A stretch of DNA of 47,391 nt from the NCBI RefSeq assembly GCF_021698975.1, contig NZ_SSXA01000023.1, positions 1-47,391 on the forward strand, in the 5' to 3' direction. The translations under genes were made by a program, and so were the position numbers. The notes under the pieces were generated by a model that saw only the letters and a program-made list of their open reading frames with translations, was not told where the DNA came from and did not search any database. This document shows positions 31,916 to 40,931 of the stretch, one piece after another (position 1 is the stretch's first letter; the number at the start of each line of letters is the position of its first letter). Source of the stretch: Blastococcus sp. KM273128 (GTDB lineage Bacteria; Actinomycetota; Actinomycetes; Mycobacteriales; Geodermatophilaceae).

Positions 31916-31995
31916 GCCGGGGGGCACGTCCTCTCCTCTCTCGGGCACGCCGTCCGTCCGTGGCCGGCGTCGTCGCACCCTGCAACGAGCCGCGG

Positions 31996-32016
31996 GTTGA
32001 GTCTGTTCCGCTCAAC
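31996..32016 (-). promoter_or_regulatory. HAIR operator (HspR-binding inverted repeat) upstream of clpB
   Basis: GTTGAG-N9-CTCAAC is a perfect inverted repeat fitting the known HspR consensus CTTGAGT-N7-ACTCAAG at its TTGAG/CTCAA core and exact spacing. A -10-like CAGACT (minus strand, 32000-32005) lies inside it, so bound HspR would block transcription. Confidence 0.8.
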
Positions 32017-32120
32017 TCTGCCACCTCGGTCCAGCCTCGTCCCGCCCGCCCCGTGACCACCAGGGCCCCCTTACGGGTCGCGTCCAGGGCGGACGGTCCC
32101 GGCCTGCCGCCCGGCGGCCC

Positions 32121-32126
32121 TAGACT
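32121..32126 (+). promoter_or_regulatory. -10-like TAGACT box, likely leaderless promoter of the MarR/OhrR gene
   Basis: TAGACT, then 7 nt, then ATG 32134. There is no ribosome site, which favours a leaderless mRNA. Confidence 0.5.
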
Positions 32127-32133
32127 GGCGGCC

Positions 32134-32598
32134 ATGACCGCCCTGCCGGCTCCGAGCGTCGCGCTCGACGACCAGCTGTGCTTCGCGCTGTACGCCGCCT
32201 CCCGCGCGGTGACCGCGCGGTACCGCCCCATGCTCGACGCGATCGGCCTCACCTACCCCCAGTACCTGGTGATGCTGCTGCTGTGGGAGCAGGACAACCA
32301 GACGGTCGGCCAGCTGGGCGCCCGGCTGGCGCTCGACAGCGGCACCCTCTCGCCCCTGCTCAAGCGGCTGACCGCGGCGGGTCTGGTCACCCGGCACCGC
32401 CGGGTCGAGGACGAGCGCTCGGTCTCCATCGCCCTCACCGACGCCGGGCGGGCGCTGGAGGACAAGGCCGTGGCCATCTCCGAGGAGATGATCGGTGCCA
32501 TCGGCTTCGACGCCAGCGAGTTCGACGACCTCAAGGCGCGGCTGCGGCTGCTCACCGACCGGGTGAACGGCCCGGTCGAGGCCGACAGCCAGGCCTGA
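32134..32598 (+). CDS. MarR-family peroxide sensor, OhrR-like
   Basis: A 154-residue winged-helix regulator. The N-terminal LDDQLCFALYAASRAVTARY contains Cys16 at the position of the reactive cysteine of OhrR, followed by IGLTYPQYLVMLLLWEQD, as in OhrR proteins. The DNA-binding wing is LSPLLKRLTAAGLVTRHRRV with DERSVSIALT. Oxidation of the cysteine by organic hydroperoxides would release DNA. The OsmC-family peroxidase gene 86 bp downstream on the same strand is the likely target. Confidence 0.88.
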   Translation: MTALPAPSVALDDQLCFALYAASRAVTARYRPMLDAIGLTYPQYLVMLLLWEQDNQTVGQLGARLALDSGTLSPLLKRLTAAGLVTRHRRVEDERSVSIALTDAGRALEDKAVAISEEMIGAIGFDASEFDDLKARLRLLTDRVNGPVEADSQA

Positions 32599-32684
32599 TC
32601 CGCGCGGTAGCCCGGGCCACCGGCGGGTAGGAGGCGGCCACAGCGCCGCCCAGCCGCGGGCGGCCACGGCCCGGAAGGGGCAGC

Positions 32685-33122
32685 ATGCCCACTCGCACCG
32701 CCCGCACCGCCTGGAACGGCACCCTGCAGGAGGGGTCGGGGCAGGTCGAGCTCTCCAGCTCGAAGGTCGGCACCTACGAGGTGTCCTTCCCCAAGCGCGC
32801 CGCCGACGAGGCCGGGGGCACAACCAGCCCCGAGGAGCTCATCGCCGCGGCGCACTCCGCCTGCTTCGCCATGGCGCTCTCCAGCGAGATCGGGAAGGCC
32901 GGCGGCACGCCGCAGTCCCTCGAGGTCTCCGCCGAGGTCACGCTCGGCCAGAAGGACGGCGCCCCGACCATCACGGGCATCAAGCTCACCGTGCGCGGCG
33001 AGGTCGAGGGCCTCGACGCCGGTGGCTTCGACAAGGCCGCCCAGGCGGCCAAGGCCGGGTGCCCGGTGAGCAAGGCGCTGACCGGCACCGACATCACCCT
33101 GGACGCCGCACTGGAGGGCTGA
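32685..33122 (+). CDS. OsmC-family hydroperoxide reductase
   Basis: A 145-residue OsmC/Ohr-fold thiol peroxidase. The two redox cysteines are Cys60 in AAAHSACFAMALS and Cys126 in AKAGCPVSKAL, with TSPEELIAAAH upstream. The sequence is closer to the OsmC branch than to classical Ohr. It reduces organic hydroperoxides in the cytoplasm. A purine-rich GGAAGGGG site precedes ATG 32685. It works with the OhrR-like gene upstream as a peroxide response pair, and a 24-bp hairpin follows it. Confidence 0.9.
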   Translation: MPTRTARTAWNGTLQEGSGQVELSSSKVGTYEVSFPKRAADEAGGTTSPEELIAAAHSACFAMALSSEIGKAGGTPQSLEVSAEVTLGQKDGAPTITGIKLTVRGEVEGLDAGGFDKAAQAAKAGCPVSKALTGTDITLDAALEG

Positions 33123-33128
33123 CCCCGG

Positions 33129-33181
33129 CCGGACGGACCACGGCCCGCCTCCCCTGCGGAGGCGGGCCGTGGTCCGTCCGG
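33129..33181. terminator. Perfect 24-bp hairpin between convergent osmC-like and MFS genes
   Basis: 33129-33152 is the exact reverse complement of 33158-33181 around a 5-nt CCTGC loop. It fills almost the whole gap between the two stop codons, so it should serve both strands. No T-tract is present. Confidence 0.85.
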
Positions 33182-34906
33182 TCAGCGGGCGGCGCCCACC
33201 CCGGCGGGCGCCGCCCCGGTACGGGTGCCGTCGGCGTCGCGACCCTCGATCGCGTCGGTGTCGATGCGCACCGCCGCCCCCCGCTCGGCCTGCTCCCGCT
33301 CGTCGCCGGCCTCGGTCCGCAGCGCGACCTCCCGGATGAAGAGGACGGCGAGCACCGCCACCAGTGCCACCACCGCCGAGATGAGGAAGACCCGGCCGGT
33401 CGCGTCCCCGTACGAGAGCCGGATCAGCTCCTGGACCGGCGCCGGCGCGTCGGCGAGGTCGGCCAGCCCGACGTCCGCTCCCCCGGCGGCGGCCTCCGCG
33501 GCCCCCGGGACGCGTGCCATGCCGTCGCGGATGAGGTCGCCGACGTGGTTGCTGAGCACGGCACCCAGGACCGAGACGCCGATCGTGCCGCCCAGGCTGC
33601 GGAAGAAGGCCACGGCGGAGCTGGCCGCCCCCAGATCCCGCGCCGCGACGGTGTTCTGCACCGCGAGCACCAGGTTCTGCATGCTCATCCCGATGCCCAC
33701 GCCCAGCACGAACAGGAAGGAGCAGAGCAGCACCATGTCCGTCTCGTGGTCGATCGTCGCGAGCAGCGCGAAGCCGGCGACGACCAGCGCCGAGCCGGCC
33801 GAGAGGTAGACCTTCCACCGGCCGTAGCGGGTGATCAGCAGGCCCGAGACGGTGGAGGAGATCAGCAACCCGCCGACCATCGGGATGGTCAGCAGCCCGG
33901 CCTCGGTCGGCGAGTACCCCCGCGAGATCTGCAGGTACTGGCCCAGGAACACCGTCGAGCCGAACATCGCCATGCCGACGGCGACGCTGGCGACGATCGC
34001 CAGCGTGGTGGTGCGGTCACGGAAGAGGCGCAGCGGCACGATCGGCTCCGCGGCCCGCACCTCGGTGACCAGGAAGGCAACGACCGCCAGGGCGGCGCCG
34101 CCGAGGAACAGCGCCGTCTCCACCGAGGCCCAGCCGAAGCTGCCGCCGGCGAGGGTGACCCAGATGAGCAGCGCCGAGACGCCGGCGGTCAGGAAGGCCG
34201 CGCCGAGGTAGTCGATCGTCACGTCCCGCCGGGTCACCGGGAGGTGCAGCGTGCGCTGCAGGAGCACCAGCGCGACGGCGGCGAACGGGACGCCGACGTA
34301 GAAGCACCAGCGCCAGCCCAGCCAGCTGGTGTCCACCAGCAGACCGCCCAGGAGCGGGCCGCCGACGGTCGCGACCGCCATCACCGCACCGAGGAGACCG
34401 GAGTAGCGGCCGCGCTCCCGGGGACTGATCATCGCGGCCATCGCGATCTGCACCAGCGCCTGCAGGCCGCCGAGCCCCAGGCCCTGCAGCACGCGCCAGG
34501 CGATCAGGGTGTCGACCGACTGCGCGAGCCCGGCCAGCATCGACCCGGCGATGAAGACCACGATCGACAGCTGGATGAGCAGCTTCTTGCTGAACAGGTC
34601 GGCCAGCTTGCCCCAGATGGGCGTGGAGGCGGTCGAGGCCAGCAGGGTCGCGGTGATCACCCACGTGTACTGGTTCTGCGTGCCGCGCAGCTCGGTGATG
34701 ATCGTGGGCAGGGCGTTGGAGACGACGGTCGAGGACAGGAAGGCCACGAACATCGCCAGCAACATGCCGGAGAGCGCCTCCAGCACCTGGCGGTGGGTCA
34801 TCCGCCCCTGCTGCTCGACGGGCGCCTCGGCGGCGGTGTCCGGCACGGTGGTCACGGGGCTCCTGGACGTCTGGTTCGCGGGAGGGGTGCGGGGCGGGGT
34901 GCTCAC
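33182..34906 (-). CDS. DHA2-family MFS drug exporter (EmrB/QacA type)
   Basis: A 574-residue transporter with 14 predicted helices. Family motifs are FVAFLSSTVVSNALPTI, WVITATLLASTASTPIWGKL (motif A region, DLFSKK), the motif C-like AVMAVATVGGPLLGG and WLGWRWCFYVGVP. The N-terminal 40 residues are polar and the C-terminal tail is charged. Proton-driven export of cationic or amphiphilic compounds is the usual role. The GTG start overlaps the stop of the upstream MarR gene (GTGA), and the pair sits behind a palindromic operator at 35414-35455, so induction by the pump substrate is likely. Confidence 0.93.
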   Translation of the reverse strand: MSTPPRTPPANQTSRSPVTTVPDTAAEAPVEQQGRMTHRQVLEALSGMLLAMFVAFLSSTVVSNALPTIITELRGTQNQYTWVITATLLASTASTPIWGKLADLFSKKLLIQLSIVVFIAGSMLAGLAQSVDTLIAWRVLQGLGLGGLQALVQIAMAAMISPRERGRYSGLLGAVMAVATVGGPLLGGLLVDTSWLGWRWCFYVGVPFAAVALVLLQRTLHLPVTRRDVTIDYLGAAFLTAGVSALLIWVTLAGGSFGWASVETALFLGGAALAVVAFLVTEVRAAEPIVPLRLFRDRTTTLAIVASVAVGMAMFGSTVFLGQYLQISRGYSPTEAGLLTIPMVGGLLISSTVSGLLITRYGRWKVYLSAGSALVVAGFALLATIDHETDMVLLCSFLFVLGVGIGMSMQNLVLAVQNTVAARDLGAASSAVAFFRSLGGTIGVSVLGAVLSNHVGDLIRDGMARVPGAAEAAAGGADVGLADLADAPAPVQELIRLSYGDATGRVFLISAVVALVAVLAVLFIREVALRTEAGDEREQAERGAAVRIDTDAIEGRDADGTRTGAAPAGVGAAR

Positions 34907-35385
34907 CGGGTGGCCCCGGCCGGCTCGGGGCGCGGCTGCGCACCGGTGACGTCGATGTCGGCGACCAGGCGCTCGAGCAGGCCGGCCAGCCGCCGGGCGT
35001 CGTCGTCGTCCCAGTCGGCGAGGGCGGTCCGCGCCCAGGCCGAGCGCAGCGCCCGCGAGGTGGCGAGCGCGTCGGCGCCGCGACCGGTCAGGCGGAACAG
35101 CGCGGCCCGGCCGTCGCGGGGGTCGGGGTGGCGCTCGACGTAGCCGGCCCGCTCCAGCGTGGCGAGCTGCCGGCTGGCCACCGAGCCGTCGACCCCGGCG
35201 TGCGCGGCGAGGGCGCTGCAGCGCAGGTCGCCGTCGCGCTCGAGCGGGACGAGGAGGGACCAGCCGAACGACGGCAGGTCACCGTGCAGCTGGGTGGCGG
35301 CGCGCGAGCTCAGGTGCCGCCCGGCGCGGATGAGCTGGGCGACGCCGGCCATGAGCCGGTCCCGCGTGGCGGGGGTGAGGGGCAT
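34903..35385 (-). CDS. MarR-family repressor of the adjacent efflux pump
   Basis: A 160-residue winged-helix protein: the recognition region SALAAHAGVDGSVASRQLAT is followed by LERAGYVERHPDPRDGRAAL, the canonical MarR wing with D-x-R-D-G-R. It is first in a two-gene operon with the DHA2 exporter. The start ATG 35385 lies about 30 nt downstream of a large inverted repeat that also holds the promoter, so self-repression is the natural reading. Confidence 0.9.
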   Translation of the reverse strand: MPLTPATRDRLMAGVAQLIRAGRHLSSRAATQLHGDLPSFGWSLLVPLERDGDLRCSALAAHAGVDGSVASRQLATLERAGYVERHPDPRDGRAALFRLTGRGADALATSRALRSAWARTALADWDDDDARRLAGLLERLVADIDVTGAQPRPEPAGATR

Positions 35386-35413
35386 CGACGAGTCCTAGGG
35401 GTGGCGCAACTAC

Positions 35414-35455
35414 TTGCAGACCGAAACCATACGCCCATATGGTTGCGGTCTGCAA
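35414..35455 (-). promoter_or_regulatory. MarR operator-promoter: large inverted repeat with embedded -35/-10
   Basis: Arms 35414-35431 and 35438-35455 match at 17 of 18 positions around CGCCCA. On the minus strand they contain TTGCAG (35450-35455), an 18-nt spacer and TATGGT (35426-35431), a good promoter for the marR-MFS operon. The right arm also holds TTGC-N5-GCAA, itself a palindrome of the kind bound by MarR dimers; the left arm holds an imperfect copy. Confidence 0.75.
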
Positions 35456-35602
35456 CTGGCGTCGCCGACGCCTCCCCAAACGCGCCGGTGCCGCGGCTCG
35501 CCGCCCCGAGCCCGAGTTGCGCGAAAGTGGGCCCAGGGCAGCGCCGCAAGGCCCGACTTCCCGTATTTCGGTGCCCGGCGGAAGCACACCGGGAGGACGG
35601 CA

Positions 35603-35625
35603 CCTGACCGCGGCCGCCGGTCAGG
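35603..35625 (-). terminator. Hairpin at the end of the dnaK-hspR-marR operon
   Basis: CCTGACCG (35603-35610) pairs with CGGTCAGG (35618-35625) across a 7-nt loop, overlapping the stop codon of the last gene. The rest of the 35456-35602 gap shows no gene. Confidence 0.45.
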
Positions 35626-36094
35626 ACCCCTGCTCGGCCTCCCGCGCCTCGCCGATCCGGTTCAACCGCTCCAGCAGCGCGGCGAGCGTGGCGACGTCCT
35701 CGGCGGGCCACCCGGACATGTCGCTCTCCCAGCGGGCCCGGCGGGCCGACCGGATGCGGGCGAGCCGGGCCGCCCCCTCGGCCGACGGGGTCAGCACCTG
35801 CGCCCGGCCGTCGTCGGGGTCCGCGGCGCGGTCGACCAGGCCGAGGTCCACGAGGCTGGAGAGCTGCCGGCTGACGGTGCTCTTGTCCAGGCCCAGCCGC
35901 GCCACCAGGTCGCTGGCGCGCAGCGGCCCGGTGTCCTGCAGCAGGGCGAGCAGCCCGTAGGCCGCGCCGTCCAGGTCGGGGTGCAGCTCGCGCGCCAGCC
36001 GCGTGGAGATGGCGCGGGACCGGCGGAGCAGCAGCCCGATCTCCCGCTCCAGCGCCACGAACGCCTCGTGGGCGTCGGCACCGGGCCCGCTCAC
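35621..36094 (-). CDS. MarR-family regulator, last gene of the dnaK operon
   Basis: A 157-residue winged-helix protein: SDLVARLGLDKSTVSRQLSS forms the recognition helix, followed by LVDLGLVDRAADPDDGRAQV, the MarR wing. The GTG start at 36094 overlaps the hspR stop (GTGA), so it belongs to dnaK-grpE-dnaJ-hspR as a fifth gene. It resembles the pump-linked MarR 0.7 kb away in layout but is clearly a separate sequence. Its target and ligand are unknown; co-expression with HspR would tie its level to heat or protein stress. Confidence 0.88.
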   Translation of the reverse strand: MSGPGADAHEAFVALEREIGLLLRRSRAISTRLARELHPDLDGAAYGLLALLQDTGPLRASDLVARLGLDKSTVSRQLSSLVDLGLVDRAADPDDGRAQVLTPSAEGAARLARIRSARRARWESDMSGWPAEDVATLAALLERLNRIGEAREAEQGS

Positions 36095-36543
36095 CGGGCG
36101 CCCCCGGGACGCCACACCACGAGGGCGGAGGTCTGCCGCCGGTGGGGCACCAGGTCCGCGCGGTAGGCCGCCGGGATCGCGGCCTCGGCCGCCATGCGCC
36201 GGTTCTCGGAGTGCTGCAGCTCCTCCAGCAGCTCGTGCACCCGGGCTTGCAGCGCCTCCACCTGCGACTCCAGGTCGATGATCCGCTTGATGCCGGCGAG
36301 GTTGACGCCGTCCTCCTGCGAGAGCCGCTGCACCTCGCGCAGCAGCGCGACGTCGCGGGGGCTGTACCGGCGCCCTCCCCCGGGCGTGCGGCCGGGGCTG
36401 ACCAGCCCCAGCCGGTCGTACTGCCGGAGGGTCTGGGCGTGCATGCCGGCCAGCTCGGCCGCCACGGAGATCACGAACACCGGGGCGTCGTCGGCGACGG
36501 AGGGGGCCGCGCCGCCCAGCGGCCCTCCGGTCGGCCTGGTCAT
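36091..36543 (-). CDS. hspR: Heat-shock repressor HspR (MerR family)
   Basis: A 150-residue MerR-type repressor. [20 protein letters not shown] and [20 protein letters not shown] make the helix-turn-helix and wing, and [20 protein letters not shown] begins the coiled coil. HspR binds HAIR sites, with DnaK as co-repressor in Streptomyces. Its ATG overlaps the dnaJ stop (ATGA). A HAIR site upstream of clpB and a near-HAIR site upstream of dnaK are both in this window, so its regulon can be read here directly. Confidence 0.94.
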   Translation of the reverse strand: MTRPTGGPLGGAAPSVADDAPVFVISVAAELAGMHAQTLRQYDRLGLVSPGRTPGGGRRYSPRDVALLREVQRLSQEDGVNLAGIKRIIDLESQVEALQARVHELLEELQHSENRRMAAEAAIPAAYRADLVPHRRQTSALVVWRPGGAR

Positions 36544-37742
36544 GCCTCACCTCCCGCCTGCACCGCGGCCGTGATCTCCGGGCGCGGGTCGTCGTCCATC
36601 TCCTCGGCCAGGTTCTCGACGGCCTTCCGCTGCGCCGGGGTCAGCCGCGCGGGGACGGCGATCTCCACGGTGACCAGCAGGTCACCGGCGCGGCCCTTGG
36701 CGGGTGCGCCCCGGCCGCGGACCCGCAGCGTCCGGCCGCTGGCGGTGCCGGCGGGCACCTTGAGCGACACGGTGCCCTCGAGGGTCGGCACGGTGAGCGT
36801 GGTGCCCAGCGCCGCCTCGGCGAAGGTGATCGGCACGGTCAGCGTGAGGTCGTCGCCCTTGCGGCCGAACAGCTGGTGCCCGGACACGTGGACGACGACG
36901 AACAGGTCGCCGGCCGGGCCACCCCGCCGCCCTGGCGCCCCCTTGCCGGGCAGCCGGATGCGCTGGCCGTCCTTGACCCCGGCGGGGATCCGCACCGTGA
37001 TGGTGCGGGTCTGGCTGGTGATGCCGCTGCCCGCGCAGGTCGGGCAGGGGTCGTCGACGACCTGGCCGCTGCCGCGGCAGTTGCGGCAGGGCTCGGAGAA
37101 CGCGAACGCGCCCTGGCTCCGGCTGGTCACCCCGGCGCCCTGGCACACCGGGCAGGTGTGCGGGCTGGTGCCGGGCTTCGCGCCGCTGCCCGCGCAGGTC
37201 GGGCAGCTGCCCGGGCTCTGCATCCGCAGCGGCACCGTCACGCCGAGGACCGCCTCCTCGAAGGAGAGGGTCGCCTCGGTCTCGACGTCCTGGCCGCGCG
37301 CGGGGCCCGACGCCGCCTGGCTGCGGGCCCGGGCGCCACCGCCGGCGCCGCCGAAGAGGCCGCCGAGGATGTCGCCGAGCCCGCCGGCTCCGCGGGCACC
37401 CGCCCCGGCCCCGGCCGCCCCGAAGAGGTCGCCGAGGTCGAACGGCTGGCCACCGGCGCCGGGGAAACCACCGGGGAACCCGGCCCGGGCCCCGGCTCCC
37501 CCGGCGCCGAACAGCCGCCGCGCGTCGTCGTACTCGCCGCGCCGCTTGGGGTCGGAGAGCACGTCGTAGGCCTCGGAGACCTCCTTGAACCGCGCCTCGG
37601 CCTCGGTGTTGCCCGGGTTCTTGTCCGGGTGCAGCTCCGTGGCCAGCTTGCGGTAGGCCTTCTTGATCGCGGCCGCGTCGGCGTCCTGGGGGACGCCGAG
37701 CGCGCCGTAGTAGTCCTTCTCGATGAAGTCACGGGTGCTCAT
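36540..37742 (-). CDS. dnaJ: Co-chaperone DnaJ
   Basis: A 400-residue type I DnaJ. The J-domain has the HPD triad at residues 38-40 ([11 protein letters not shown]). A long Gly/Phe/Ala-rich linker ([14 protein letters not shown] onward) leads to a zinc domain with four repeats: [24 protein letters not shown] and CPTCAGSG. The C-terminal substrate-binding region has [19 protein letters not shown]. It stimulates DnaK ATPase and delivers substrates. It lies 19 bp after grpE and overlaps hspR. Confidence 0.96.
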   Translation of the reverse strand: MSTRDFIEKDYYGALGVPQDADAAAIKKAYRKLATELHPDKNPGNTEAEARFKEVSEAYDVLSDPKRRGEYDDARRLFGAGGAGARAGFPGGFPGAGGQPFDLGDLFGAAGAGAGARGAGGLGDILGGLFGGAGGGARARSQAASGPARGQDVETEATLSFEEAVLGVTVPLRMQSPGSCPTCAGSGAKPGTSPHTCPVCQGAGVTSRSQGAFAFSEPCRNCRGSGQVVDDPCPTCAGSGITSQTRTITVRIPAGVKDGQRIRLPGKGAPGRRGGPAGDLFVVVHVSGHQLFGRKGDDLTLTVPITFAEAALGTTLTVPTLEGTVSLKVPAGTASGRTLRVRGRGAPAKGRAGDLLVTVEIAVPARLTPAQRKAVENLAEEMDDDPRPEITAAVQAGGEA

Positions 37743-37761
37743 CGGACGCCCCCTCTCCTGC

Positions 37762-38504
37762 TCAGTCGGACGCCGGGGCGCCGGTCTCGTCGGGCGCCGG
37801 GGCGGCCGGGGCCGGGTTCTCCGGGTCGGTGACCGCGACCATCGCCGTGCGCAGCACCCGCTCGCCGCGGCGGAACCCCTGTCGCAGCACGGTGGTGGCC
37901 GTCGGCACGGTCACCTCGGCCGAGGTGTCGTGCATGACCGCCTCGTGCAGCGACGGGTCGAACTCGTCACCGGCCTTCCCGAACGCCTCGACCCCGAGCC
38001 CGTCGAGCAGGCCCAGGATGCGGTCGGCGACCACCTTGAAGGCACCGTTGAGGTCACCGTGGTCCCGCGCCCGCTCGATGTCGTCGATGATCGGGAACAG
38101 CTGTGCGGCGAACCGCTCGGCGGCCTGGTCGACCACCAGCGAGCGGTCCCGGTCGACCCGGCGCCGGTAGTTGGCGTACTCGGCGGTGACCCGCTGCAGG
38201 TCCTCGGTGCGCTCGGCCAGCTGCTGGGCCAGGTCGCCGTCGGCACCGGGCTGCGGTGCGGCGGCCTCCTGCGGCGCGCCGGACTGCTGCGGCGCCGCGT
38301 CCTGCGTGCCGGCCTGCTGCGGTGCCGCACCCTGCTCGGTGCCGGCGGCCGCCGTGTCGTGCTCGCTCATCTGCTCCCCTGGGAGGTCGGTACCGGGCCG
38401 GACGCCGGCCGGCTGCTCGCCGGCCGGCGCCCGCACTGCGCCGGTGGTGGGGTCGATCCGCCGCTTGTCACGGATCACGACCCGCGGCTGTTCGTCCCCC
38501 TGGC

Positions 38505-38508
<4 letters not shown>
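37762..38508 (-). CDS. grpE: Nucleotide exchange factor GrpE
   Basis: A 248-residue DnaK exchange factor. [17 protein letters not shown] near the N-terminus is typical of actinobacterial GrpE, supporting the start at 38508, which overlaps the dnaK stop (ATGA). A second ATG at 38370 has a strong AGGGGAG site and could give a shorter form. A Gln/Ala/Pro-rich stretch precedes the coiled coil ([20 protein letters not shown]) and the beta domain ([30 protein letters not shown]). Confidence 0.95.
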
Positions 38509-40388
<1,880 letters not shown>

Positions 40389-40453
40389 GGAGATGGCCTC
40401 TCTTCCGTGTGCTGGGGTGGTACTGGTCCGTGCGGGGAGTCGAGGGTCCGCCA

Positions 40454-40472
40454 TTGCGCGGGGTCCGCTCAA
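40454..40472 (-). promoter_or_regulatory. Near-HAIR operator and TAGGGT box upstream of dnaK
   Basis: TTGCG-N9-CTCAA keeps the exact HAIR spacing, with one mismatch in one arm (CGCAA instead of CTCAA when read from the minus strand). A TAGGGT box (minus strand, 40484-40489) lies 12 nt further upstream, placing the operator over the transcription start. Confidence 0.65.
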
Positions 40473-40746
40473 CTTTCCTGCCCACCCTAACGGCATGCGG
40501 TGCGGTCGTGTTCCCGGCCCGGTCGACCTCACCGGGACACCCCCCCCGCCCCCATCCCGCCGACCTCGCCGCGGGGTCGCGGACCACGCCGCACACCGCA
40601 AGGTCGGCCACCGCACCCCGAGGTCGAGCGGCGGCGACCTGGAGGAGGCAGGCGGGGGGCTGGGGAGCGTGTTCTGCGTCACCCCTGACGAGCGCTGGGC
40701 GGAGCGCCCCGCGGCGGCTGGCCGATCCGGGGCACCGCGCCCAGGG

Positions 40747-40760
40747 TTACCGGCGAGTAG
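40747..40760 (+). promoter_or_regulatory. TTACCGGCGAGTAG, possible TetR-type operator upstream of the EtfD-like gene
   Basis: A partial dyad with TAC/GTA ends (TACcgGCgaGTA). It resembles, from memory, TTAC...GTAA sites found before fatty-acid oxidation genes in actinobacteria. The similarity is not verified. It lies about 25 nt before a possible -10 box (TATCGT). Confidence 0.3.
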
Positions 40761-40931
40761 CCTCTCAGGGCGCCCGCTATCGTGCGCTGGAGTGCTGGCT
40801 GCGCCTGCCTGCACTGCGCGCCGAGCGCCGGCCGACCGGCCGGTGGGCCGGTGCGCGCACCGCACACAGCCCCGTCGCCGCGCGGTCGGCGGGAGACGAC
40901 CGACGCCACCTGGCGTACGGGAGGGGAAAAC

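Larger units (their letters stand above)
40389..40931. other. 543-bp intergenic region between dnaK and the EtfD-like gene
   Basis: No gene was found. It holds the dnaK promoter/operator (40454-40489). It also has an inverted-repeat block: CGACCTCG-ccgc-GGGGT at 40561-40577 against ACCCCGAGGTCG at 40615-40626, with CCGACCT/AGGTCGG (40560-40566, 40601-40607) also able to pair. Further right are a TTACCGGCGAGTAG motif at 40747-40760, a TATCGT box at 40778-40783 and a ribosome site (GGGAGGGG) before ATG 40932. Short open frames here look non-coding. Confidence 0.5.

Noticed and set aside
35456..35602. Small gene between the MarR operator and the preceding operon
   Set aside because: Open frames here are Arg/Pro-rich, lack ribosome sites and overlap the operator.
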